Assembly: GCA_021845885.1 (NCBI GenBank)
Contig: JAJZVB010000007.1
Span: forward strand, 1 to 34,443
Length of the DNA: 34,443 bases
Direction of reading: 5' to 3'
Origin: Pseudomonadota bacterium
GTDB lineage: Bacteria > Pseudomonadota > Gammaproteobacteria > Burkholderiales > JABEVD01
Translations under genes and position numbers: made by a program
In this document: one piece after another, positions 23,281 to 30,205 of the stretch
Layout of the letters: the number at the start of each line of letters is the position of its first letter
Position numbering within the stretch: the first letter of the stretch is position 1
The notes under the pieces: generated by a model
Seen by the model: the letters and a program-made list of their open reading frames with translations, nothing else
Told to the model about the DNA's origin: nothing
Database searches by the model: none

Positions 23281-23349
23281 CAGGAAAGCATGGAATTTAC
23301 CCGGGAAGAATTAGGTGAGTATTATCTTCCCTCTTCCATGCTTTTCCTG
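23281..23349. repeat. Nested inverted repeat between AAA+ gene and lipoprotein gene
   Basis: The outer arms CAGGAAAGCATGGAA (23281-23295) and TTCCATGCTTTTCCTG (23334-23349) are complementary except for one extra T. An inner pair GGGAAGA/TCTTCCC (23303-23309 with 23325-23331) is nested inside. It fills nearly all of the 80-bp gap and ends directly next to the ribosome-binding site of the lipoprotein gene. There is no clear U-tract, so it is not an ordinary intrinsic terminator. Confidence 0.75.
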
Positions 23350-23352
23350 AGG

Positions 23353-24309
23353 CTAGAAGCCTATCCTGGATTTCTTGCGCCTGATCTTTCCCGTGTCGAG
23401 ATCCCTGGCGGCGAGCTCGCTGCGATGCTCGAGCCTCGCATTGCCGAAGGCATCGATCAGGATTTTCCTCATATCCCTGGGCGGGATTTCGCAAAGCTCG
23501 GAAAGCACCGCCTCATCGGGATCCTCGGGAAAGCCCCAGTTGTGGTCGTCGAGGATGTCCCTGTAGACGGCGAGTGCGATCTTCATCGCACCAATCCTGT
23601 CGGGCCTGTCTATGACATAGACGTTCATCCTGTTGAGAATCGGCTCGGGAATCGAGCTCTCATCGTTGGCCGTCGCAATCCAAAGGATATGGCTCGCGTC
23701 CATCTCGACGTCGATGAATTCGTCCCTGAAGTGCTCTGCCGTTTCCCGCTCGAGCAGGCCGTAGAGCGCCCCCAGGGGATCGTATCGCGCATCCCCCCCG
23801 CATTTGTCCACTTCGTCTAGCGCAAGAAGCGGATTGGCATATTCCCCGTTCACGAGCGACTGCGCGACTTTTCCAGGCTTCGCATTGCTCCATTGTGAGG
23901 AGGCGCCGGAAAGGATCCATCCGGCAGTCAGCGAATTCATCGATATGAATTCGAAACCCGTTCCCAGGGCTTTGGCCACGCATTTGGCGAAATGGGTCTT
24001 GCCCAGGCCAGGTTCGCCCAGCAGCAGGATGGGAGTGAAATTCATGGGCTCGTTGCCGAAAACGGCGAGCGCCATCTGCTTCCTGAGATCGTCTATCACC
24101 TCGCTGAAATTCGGCGCGCTTTCGTAAAGGCCGTCCAGCCCTTTTTCGCTGGAAGGCTTGACGATGTAGCGCACCCCGCCTGCCTGTTTCATCTTCTGGT
24201 AAAGGCAATTGAGGGGTTCGTTCTTCGATTCCCCCATCGCGCGGTCGACTTCGGCAACGCTGTAGATGGATTTGTAATCCGCAACCGGAATGTGAAATGC
24301 ATGGGCCAT
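23353..24309 (-). CDS. Lon-like AAA+ ATPase without protease domain
   Basis: 318 residues. The single AAA+ module has Walker A GEPGLGKT (98-105), Walker B LLALDEVDK (161-169), a sensor-1 Asn in WIATANDESS and a likely arginine finger at ILNRM. The lid helices end near residue 290. The N-terminal about 80 residues are helical and unfamiliar. The ATPase part resembles that of Lon and related MoxR/ClpX-type unfoldases, but no peptidase domain or partner follows. GAGGAG 6 bp before the ATG supports the start. It probably remodels proteins; substrate and partner are unknown. It lies 88 bp after the PPK2 gene on the same strand. Confidence 0.82.
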   Translation of the reverse strand: MAHAFHIPVADYKSIYSVAEVDRAMGESKNEPLNCLYQKMKQAGGVRYIVKPSSEKGLDGLYESAPNFSEVIDDLRKQMALAVFGNEPMNFTPILLLGEPGLGKTHFAKCVAKALGTGFEFISMNSLTAGWILSGASSQWSNAKPGKVAQSLVNGEYANPLLALDEVDKCGGDARYDPLGALYGLLERETAEHFRDEFIDVEMDASHILWIATANDESSIPEPILNRMNVYVIDRPDRIGAMKIALAVYRDILDDHNWGFPEDPDEAVLSELCEIPPRDMRKILIDAFGNARLEHRSELAARDLDTGKIRRKKSRIGF

Positions 24310-24397
24310 GGCAAACTCCTCGGAATCCTCGATACTCGATATGAATCAAGCAGGATTCATACCAGCATATCGGCAACTTCCGGCAAGGCTTGAGCCC

Positions 24398-25171
24398 TTA
24401 TTTGGCGATCAATCCCTTCCTCAGGCAGTCTTCGTGGTAGCCGAAAACGACATCCGGATTGGGCAGGGTGACCTCCTCGTCCTTGTTGTCGTATTCCAGA
24501 CGGGTCAGGATGTCCTTGATCACGCTGACCCTGGCAAGCGGCTTGTCGTCAGCTCTTACGACGGTCCATGGGGCGATTACGTTGTGGGTTCTCGCGAACA
24601 TTTCGTTCCTCGCATGGCTGTATTCCTTCCACCGGTTCAGGGCCGCCTCGTCTATTTCGCTGATTTTCCATTGCTTGAGCGGGTCCTTCTTCCTGTCTTC
24701 AAGGCGCCTTTTCTGCTCCTTTTTCGAAATGTCGAGGTAGTACTTGAAAAGCTTGATGCCCGCATGCACGAGGAGATGCTCGAATTCGCACACCGACCCC
24801 ATGAATTCCTCGTATTCGGCGTCATTGCAGAATTCCATCACCCGCTCCACGCCGGCCCTGTTGTACCAGCTCCTGTTGAACAGGACGAGCTCCTGCGCCG
24901 AAGGGAGATGGGGAACGTAGCGCTGGAAGTACCAGGCGCCGCGGTCCCGGTCGGAAGGCTTGCCGAGCGCGACGACCCTGGTCTCCCGGGGTGAGAGGTA
25001 TTCCATGATGCGCTTGATCGTGCCGTCCTTGCCCGACGCGTCCCTGCCTTCGAAAATGATCAGGATTCTTTCGTTGCATTTGATGAAATGACGCTGCAGC
25101 TTCGTGAGCTCGATCTGAAGAAGATGCAGCGTTTTTTCATACTCTTTTTTCGAAATGGTCGGAAGTTCCAT
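24398..25171 (-). CDS. ppk2: Polyphosphate kinase 2 (PPK2 family)
   Basis: 257 residues, a single-domain PPK2. The Walker A loop is EGRDASGKDG (41-50), the lid/Walker B region has KPSDRDRGAWYFQRYVPHLP (71-90), and LFNRSWYNRAGVER (97-110) completes the active site. PPK2 enzymes move phosphate between polyphosphate and nucleoside di- or monophosphates, usually making GTP or ATP from polyphosphate. The open frame extends to 25213, but the ATG at 25171 with GAGGG upstream matches the family's N-terminus. Which nucleotide it prefers cannot be told from the sequence. The upstream 169 bp, to the MarR gene, hold no gene I can support. Confidence 0.93.
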   Translation of the reverse strand: MELPTISKKEYEKTLHLLQIELTKLQRHFIKCNERILIIFEGRDASGKDGTIKRIMEYLSPRETRVVALGKPSDRDRGAWYFQRYVPHLPSAQELVLFNRSWYNRAGVERVMEFCNDAEYEEFMGSVCEFEHLLVHAGIKLFKYYLDISKKEQKRRLEDRKKDPLKQWKISEIDEAALNRWKEYSHARNEMFARTHNVIAPWTVVRADDKPLARVSVIKDILTRLEYDNKDEEVTLPNPDVVFGYHEDCLRKGLIAK

Positions 25172-25340
25172 GGCACCCTCAAAGAATTGATTATGCCATG
25201 CGAGGAAATGCAACGGCTATAATGTTTCGAGGAGGGCGCTTGAAGATCGAACGCATCGGCATGATAGGCGCGAAAGCCGTCAGGATGGGCGATGAATTTT
25301 CTTTTTCCGGAATGGATGCCGTGATCAATCTCGTGGCTGA

Positions 25341-25763
25341 TCACAGGTCCTTCTGAAGTTCTTCGGCGTCCGGCACGCTGAATCGCCCTTTCGATCCGAT
25401 CAATTCGTCGCGGTGCAATCGCGCGAGCTTTTCGACCATCCTGTTCCCCTCCGGCGTGAGGTGCACCTCGACCTCCCGCTTGTCGCTTCTTCCCTGCTTC
25501 CTGTAGACGAGGCCGAGCTTCTCGCAGCGCGAAACCAGGGAAACCGCCCCGTGGTGGTGCGACTGGAGCTTCTCGGCCAGTTCGCCTATGGTCGCCCATT
25601 CCCTTCCGTGGTAGCCCTTGATGTGCAGCAGCAAAAGATACTGGAGATGGGTGAGGCCGTGCGCATGCACCGCCTCTTCGCTGAAGCGCAAAAAGCGCCT
25701 CAACTGGTAGCGGAAATTGGAGAGGGTTTCGAACTCCTTCTTGCTGAGCGCTTCGTCGGCCAT
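25341..25763 (-). CDS. MarR-family transcriptional regulator
   Basis: 140 residues. It has a winged helix-turn-helix with the recognition region ATIGELAEKLQSHHHGAVSL, the wing YRKQGRSDKREVEVHLTPEG and helical dimerisation ends. The SDKR in the wing is a typical MarR DNA contact (usually D-x-R). MarR proteins usually repress nearby genes and release DNA on binding a small ligand or on oxidation. It starts 9 bp after the glutamine amidotransferase gene and is probably cotranscribed with it. No palindromic operator is obvious to me upstream of that gene. The ligand is unknown. Confidence 0.87.
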   Translation of the reverse strand: MADEALSKKEFETLSNFRYQLRRFLRFSEEAVHAHGLTHLQYLLLLHIKGYHGREWATIGELAEKLQSHHHGAVSLVSRCEKLGLVYRKQGRSDKREVEVHLTPEGNRMVEKLARLHRDELIGSKGRFSVPDAEELQKDL

Positions 25764-25772
25764 GGACCAATA

Positions 25773-26573
25773 CTAACCCTGTTTGGTCTTTCCAGACAAG
25801 ACTTCACAAGCAGCCACTTCACCTTCATGAAACAGGTAGAGGGAGCCCGGCTCCATGACATTCCATGATTCGTTGTCGGTGAGCGGAACGGTGGCGATCA
25901 CGGCGACCCGGTCTTTCATGCCTGTCACCTCGCTGAAGTCGACGCTCAAATCCTCGTCCTTCAGATGCGCCACGGCAAAAGGCGCAGCCCTCACGATGTA
26001 GGCGAGATGGGTGGAACAGTGGGCGATGAGACATTCCCCGTTGGATAAAAGATAATTGAAAATCCCACACCCGGCCAGATCACGACTCAACACCTTCAAG
26101 GCATCATAAAGGGCCACGGGGTCCGGGGCCTTCTCCCCGAAAAGACTCCGCAAGTTCTGAAGCAGCCAGCAGAAACTGCGCTCGCTGTCCGTATCGCCCA
26201 CGGGAAGGAATGTGCCGTCGAGATGGGGATGGAATTCAGGAAGATGACCATTGTGGGCGAAAATCCAGTATCGGCCCCAGAGCTCACGCATGAAAGGATG
26301 GGTGTTTTCGAGCGCAACGCGGCCCTGGGTCGCCTTTCTGATGTGTGCAACGACATTGAGCGACCTGATCGGATAATTTCTCACGAATTCCGCCACAGGG
26401 GAATGCGCTGAAGGCTGCGGATCGACGAAAAGCCGCACCCCTCTTCCCTCGAAAAAGGCGATCCCCCATCCGTCGCCGTGCACGTCGGTTCCCCCGCCGC
26501 GCCTGTGAAAGCCCGTGAAGGAAAAACAGATATCCGTGGGGACGTTGCAATTCATGCCGAGAAGCTGGCACAT
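25773..26573 (-). CDS. Class II glutamine amidotransferase (YafJ-like)
   Basis: 266 residues. The N-terminus MCQLLGMNCN exposes Cys2 as the catalytic nucleophile after Met removal. Further family blocks are GDGWGIAFFEGRG, VVAHIRKATQGRV, NTHPFMRELWGRYWIFAHNG and PVGDTDSERSF, which together form the Ntn-hydrolase glutaminase site. It releases ammonia from glutamine, but no synthetase domain is attached, and the physiological acceptor for YafJ/YlxR-type stand-alone proteins is not established. GGGGAG 6 bp upstream supports the start. It is followed by marR. The 198 bp between it and the next gene upstream hold an open frame without a ribosome-binding site that I do not accept as a gene. Confidence 0.88.
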   Translation of the reverse strand: MCQLLGMNCNVPTDICFSFTGFHRRGGGTDVHGDGWGIAFFEGRGVRLFVDPQPSAHSPVAEFVRNYPIRSLNVVAHIRKATQGRVALENTHPFMRELWGRYWIFAHNGHLPEFHPHLDGTFLPVGDTDSERSFCWLLQNLRSLFGEKAPDPVALYDALKVLSRDLAGCGIFNYLLSNGECLIAHCSTHLAYIVRAAPFAVAHLKDEDLSVDFSEVTGMKDRVAVIATVPLTDNESWNVMEPGSLYLFHEGEVAACEVLSGKTKQG

Positions 26574-26771
26574 ATCACGCTCCCCGCTTCTTCAGCAATG
26601 AAGGCTTGCGCAGCACCGGACTTCCTTGCTCGTGAGGTGTATCATGTAGGGAGGCCTTGACCCCGGTGATATCCTTGAAAATCTGAGTGGATGAACTGGT
26701 TTCGCTGATGCGGATCCATGACGCTGAAGCCGACTCCGCTTTGAATGTTCGATGGGTGCGCATAGCGGCAA

Positions 26772-27260
26772 TCAATCGTAACGCAGGAAATCCTCGGCCA
26801 TGGCATCCGCCCCGAATCTTTCGATCAGATCCTCGATTTCCTGAATCACGGTTTCGTCCTCATCCTCTTCGAGCGCGCCTTCAGCCACCAGCCTTGCGAC
26901 GAGGCCGGAGGCAATGGCTTCCTTCACATCATCGAGCGTGGGTGGAATCTCGGCTCCGTCCACCGCCGCCTCGATGACCCTGGAAAGCGCTTCGCTCGCC
27001 TCGTTTTCCAGGAAGTCCGCTGCATTGGCGTCTTCTCCGTATTCTCCGATCAGCCCATCCAGTTCGTCGATCAGCGAATCGCCGTCGTCGATATGGTGCA
27101 GGCTTTCGGTTTCCTCGAATTCGGGCGGAAGCAATGCCTCGACGAATTTTCTCAAACTGCCGAGCGTGACCGGACCCTCGATTTCCGGATCATTAATGCG
27201 GCCGGCGATAAGCCTTGCCAGCTCGGGACTGACCGTGATATCAACCGGATTTCTGATCAT
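26772..27260 (-). CDS. Acidic protein with internal duplication, unknown function
   Basis: 162 residues, strongly acidic, without signal peptide or membrane segment. The second half repeats the first: SLIDELDGLIGEYGEDANAA (starting near residue 62) aligns with TVIQEIEDLIERFGADAMAE near the C-terminus, and both copies are followed by DFL. The parts before them (PVTLGSLRKFVEALL and PPTLDDVKEAIASGLV) also match loosely, so the protein is a tandem of two modules of about 75 residues. I do not recognise the family. AAGGA upstream of the ATG supports expression. It diverges from the PEP-CTERM metalloprotease gene across 168 bp. Confidence 0.7.
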   Translation of the reverse strand: MIRNPVDITVSPELARLIAGRINDPEIEGPVTLGSLRKFVEALLPPEFEETESLHHIDDGDSLIDELDGLIGEYGEDANAADFLENEASEALSRVIEAAVDGAEIPPTLDDVKEAIASGLVARLVAEGALEEDEDETVIQEIEDLIERFGADAMAEDFLRYD

Positions 27261-27380
27261 GGCTTCATCCTTTCTTCAATGGACCATACCATTTTGGCCG
27301 TAATGGGGAAAAAATCAAGCTTGTCGGAAATTTTTACACATTTTCCGGAAAATATTCCTAATTCATTGAATACAAAAAGC

Positions 27381-27396
27381 AGGAACGGAATTTGCT
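27381..27396 (+). promoter_or_regulatory. Candidate sigma-54 promoter of PEP-CTERM metalloprotease
   Basis: AGGAACGGAATTTGCT has the GG and GC exactly 10 bp apart and fits TGGCACG-N4-TTGCT with two or three mismatches. The predicted start is near 27407, 22 bp before the ATG. A 12-bp palindrome, TTTTCCGGAAAA, lies at 27341-27352 and could bind a regulator. Sigma-54 control is established for PEP-CTERM genes in some species through PrsK/PrsR. Confidence 0.6.
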
Positions 27397-27428
27397 TGTA
27401 TGTTTGAAAGTTAACCGGGTAACCCTAA

Positions 27429-28376
27429 ATGAACCGATTCAAATGCCTCTGCCTTGGAACATTCGGCATGATGGCTTCCAGTTCGGCCCATGCCTTGACG
27501 ATCACCGCCACATTCGACAGCTACTGGCAGACTTATGCGCCAAGCGCTGCCACTGCAGCGGTCAATGCCGTGGATGCCATGTTCAGCTCCATGTTTTCCA
27601 ATCCTGGAAACGTGAACCTCACTTTCGGCTGGAACGAAGTCAACGGCCAAACGCTTGGCGGCGGCACGCTCGGCGAGACATCCTCCAGTTTGATCATGAA
27701 CCAGTCCTACAACAATGTGGCGAGCCTGCTCGCCGGTTATTCGAGCGGCCATCCGCAGAACGCCGTGCTGGCCAGCGAAGTCGCCAACCTGCCCGGCTCG
27801 GGCAGCAACCCCTACCTCAATTCCTCGTTCGCCATTCCCCATTCGCAATACACTGCGCTCACCGGAACAAGCTATTCAGGTACGGATGCCTATGTCGGCT
27901 TCGGCAGCGGCTTCACCTGGGATTACAGCCAGGCCGGAGGCATAACGGCGGGCTACTACGATTTCACCGGCGTGGCGATCCACGAGATCACCCACGCGCT
28001 GGGAAGAGTGAATTACGAGTTCATCAACCCCACCCCCTTCCTCACCCCGCTCGATCTGACCCGCTATACCTGCGGAGCCACGACGCTCAACAGCGCCTCG
28101 GGCAGCACGGCCTGCTTCTCCATCAACGGAGGGGTCACGGATCTCGCCACGTACTCGGCCACTTCAGATTCCGCCGACCTGAATGGCGCCACAACCGATC
28201 CTTTCAACGCCTACATGTCTCCGGGCACCACCTACACCATGACCGCAGTCGGCAGCCAGATCATGCAATCGCTGGGCTGGACGGTTCCCGAGCCCGGCAC
28301 ATTCTATCTCTTCGCCCCGGCACTGGCCGGCATGCTTTATCGCGGCAGGATCAGGGGGAAAGGCCTGCTTTCCTGA
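27429..28376 (+). CDS. PEP-CTERM-anchored zinc metalloprotease (HExxHxxG)
   Basis: 315 residues. It has a Sec signal peptide (cut near SSAHA, residue 22) and a secreted domain with the zinc site HEITHALGR at 185-193, in which His185, Glu186 and His189 are certain ligands or catalyst. The C-terminus is a textbook PEP-CTERM sorting signal: VPEPGTFYLFAPALAGMLYR, then a basic tail. Such proteins are cut and anchored by exosortase and are linked to extracellular polymer and floc formation. I see nothing resembling an exosortase in the window. The ribosome-binding site is weak. The 3' end overlaps the convergent serine protease gene by 26 bp. The protease substrate is unknown. Confidence 0.86.
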   Translation: MNRFKCLCLGTFGMMASSSAHALTITATFDSYWQTYAPSAATAAVNAVDAMFSSMFSNPGNVNLTFGWNEVNGQTLGGGTLGETSSSLIMNQSYNNVASLLAGYSSGHPQNAVLASEVANLPGSGSNPYLNSSFAIPHSQYTALTGTSYSGTDAYVGFGSGFTWDYSQAGGITAGYYDFTGVAIHEITHALGRVNYEFINPTPFLTPLDLTRYTCGATTLNSASGSTACFSINGGVTDLATYSATSDSADLNGATTDPFNAYMSPGTTYTMTAVGSQIMQSLGWTVPEPGTFYLFAPALAGMLYRGRIRGKGLLS

Positions 28377-29109
28377 TCAGGTCGACGATGTATTCTCCCG
28401 GGATCGCATAGGCGATGCCTGAAGGATCGGAAAGAATCTTCTCCTTCGTGCTCTTGACGAAAACCATGTTGACGATGCCGACGACCTTTCCGCTGTCGGG
28501 CAAATAAAGCGGGCTCCCGCTGTTCCCTGGATAGGCGGTCGCATCGAGCTGGAACACCGCGAAGGGCGTCCTGAGCTGCCTGATCGACCTAGAAGAAAGC
28601 TGCTCCGCGTGGGGAGCGGGTATGACGATGGGCGTGATTGAGGAAAGCGTGGCGCGATGGGTCACGGGGTAATAGCCCAGCACCACGCCGATGGGAAAGC
28701 CCGTGAATGCAAGCGAATCGCCTTCCCTGACGAGTGACGAATCGCCGAAGCGGAGCGCAGGTCTGGGGGGACCCGCTATCTTCAAAATAACCAGATCATG
28801 CGCCGCATCGATCGATACCGTTTTCGCATCAAGCGCTTCGGCCTTGTTGCCCTTACCTGAAAAAACCACGAGCTTCTCGTTTTCAAGGACGTCGAGAACG
28901 GGCGGCAAAACATGGGCATTGGTGACCACATAGGTTCCGTCCGCAACGACGAATCCGGTGCCGAGAAAGCTCACCGGAGGCGTCCGGTCAGCCTGCAGCG
29001 TGCCTACCGCCACTATCGCATACTTGAGCGTGGCCACCGTATCGGAAAGACTCGCCGAATTCGCATTCCCGGAAAAAAGGAAAAAGACGAGAAAAAGATA
29101 TTTTTGCAT
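28351..29109 (-). CDS. Secreted trypsin-like (S1C) serine protease without PDZ domain
   Basis: 252 residues. A Sec signal peptide (MQKYLFLVFFLFSGNANSA) precedes a chymotrypsin-fold domain with the triad His66 (VVTNAHV), Asp105 (DAAHDLVILK) and Ser197 (PGNSGSP). The layout is that of DegP/HtrA proteases, but the chain ends right after the protease domain, so there is no PDZ domain. It would act in the periplasm or outside the cell. GGGGAGG upstream supports the start. Its gene lies between two PEP-CTERM genes on the other strand and overlaps the first one's end by 26 bp. Whether it acts on them is only a guess. Confidence 0.86.
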   Translation of the reverse strand: MQKYLFLVFFLFSGNANSASLSDTVATLKYAIVAVGTLQADRTPPVSFLGTGFVVADGTYVVTNAHVLPPVLDVLENEKLVVFSGKGNKAEALDAKTVSIDAAHDLVILKIAGPPRPALRFGDSSLVREGDSLAFTGFPIGVVLGYYPVTHRATLSSITPIVIPAPHAEQLSSRSIRQLRTPFAVFQLDATAYPGNSGSPLYLPDSGKVVGIVNMVFVKSTKEKILSDPSGIAYAIPGEYIVDLIRKAGLSP

Positions 29110-29317
29110 GGCCTCCCCTACAGGTTATTCGGGATTGTAAGGGGATGCCGCCTCCCTGTCCAACCATGGGACAAATTGAATTTAATGACGAATCATGTGA
29201 TAATGAAAACTATCGATGATTATTGCATGTGACGTTTTTTTGCGCCTTTTTCAAATTTTCGTCATGTGCATGAAGACGAAAGGCAGGCAGGATAAGAAAA
29301 ACCGCCAATGATTTCGT

Positions 29318-29333
29318 TGGCATGATTATTGCT
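29318..29333 (+). promoter_or_regulatory. Sigma-54 promoter of second PEP-CTERM gene
   Basis: TGGCATGATTATTGCT matches TGGCACG-N4-TTGCT with a single change, with GG and GC 10 bp apart. The predicted start is near 29344. Upstream there are two CATGTGA and one CATGTGC copies (between 29193 and 29272), possible enhancer elements. Confidence 0.8.
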
Positions 29334-29362
29334 GATAATACAGAAATTTCCGGGAAAGCATG

Positions 29363-30205
29363 ATGAACAGGTATTACCAGATTCTGATCAGCGCAGGCAT
29401 AGGGCTCGTGTTGCCGAACATTGCTCACGCCTCATTTTCCTCCGACGGCCAGACCTATACCTATTCGACCGCTTCAGGCGCGAACGACTCGGTAGGCGAA
29501 TCCGTCAGCGCGCAGGCCAGCTTCAGCATCTCGGGCGACTCCATGGTGGTGACCCTGGTCAATCTGCAATCCGGCATCACGAGCGTTGGCCAGAACATCA
29601 GCTCGGTTTTCTTCGACATCAACAATTGCGGTTCCGTCCTCAGCCTCTCATCCCAGAATTACAGCAGCCAGGGGAACGAAATCACCGTAGGCAGCGGCGG
29701 CACCATCACCGGCACCCAAAGCAATGCCTCCCTGGACCATTGGCAGATTTCCTCTTCGGGAAACCAGATTTCTCTGAACGACCTTTCAGGAAACGGCAGT
29801 CCTGACCAGACCGTGATCGGTCCAGCGAATTCGCAAGGCGATTATTCAAGCGTGAACAAGTCCATCTATGACAATGCGCCTCACAATCCCTTCGTCCAGA
29901 ACGAGGCGCAGTTCACGGTCAAATTTCCCCCGGGGCAACTGGGCGACAACGTCTCGATCTCCAACGTCAGGATCGGCTTCGGAACGGCTCCGGGCGACAA
30001 CCAGAATTGCTACATTTCCCCAGGACGCCTTCCTGAACCCGGAACGCTGCCTTTGCTGGTGATCGGCGCGGCCGCCATCGGCATGATCAGGAAAGGCAGG
30101 TCGCTTTACGGCTGCGCATCGGGCATCTCCCCCCTGTCTCATGCGCGGGGCTTGACCCTCGACGCCGCGAAGGCGCTTTCTTTCTCAGCGAAATTCGCTG
30201 TCTGA
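29363..30205 (+). CDS. PEP-CTERM protein with unusual C-terminal extension
   Basis: 280 residues. A signal peptide (cut near NIAHA) precedes a Ser/Gly/Asn-rich, beta-type secreted domain without catalytic motifs that I can see. A complete PEP-CTERM signal, LPEPGTLPLLVIGAAAIGMI plus the basic RKGR, ends near residue 246. Unlike normal members, which stop here, the frame continues for 34 more residues (SLYGCASGIS…) up to the stop, directly abutting the convergent phosphorylase gene. A single-base change in the TAC three codons after RKGR would restore a stop at the expected place, so loss of the original stop is likely. GGGAAAG upstream fits the second of two ATGs (29360, 29363). Confidence 0.82.
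   Translation: MNRYYQILISAGIGLVLPNIAHASFSSDGQTYTYSTASGANDSVGESVSAQASFSISGDSMVVTLVNLQSGITSVGQNISSVFFDINNCGSVLSLSSQNYSSQGNEITVGSGGTITGTQSNASLDHWQISSSGNQISLNDLSGNGSPDQTVIGPANSQGDYSSVNKSIYDNAPHNPFVQNEAQFTVKFPPGQLGDNVSISNVRIGFGTAPGDNQNCYISPGRLPEPGTLPLLVIGAAAIGMIRKGRSLYGCASGISPLSHARGLTLDAAKALSFSAKFAV

Noticed and set aside
25222-25356. 44-codon plus-strand frame after a TATAAT, with GGAGG before an internal TTG
   Set aside because: It overlaps the 3' end of marR on the other strand, has no good -35 and no recognisable product. It could be a small gene but I cannot support it.
26575-26763. 62-codon minus-strand frame just upstream of the glutamine amidotransferase gene
   Set aside because: No ribosome-binding site, Ser/Thr-rich composition unlike neighbours, and it occupies the place where the promoter of the amidotransferase gene must lie.
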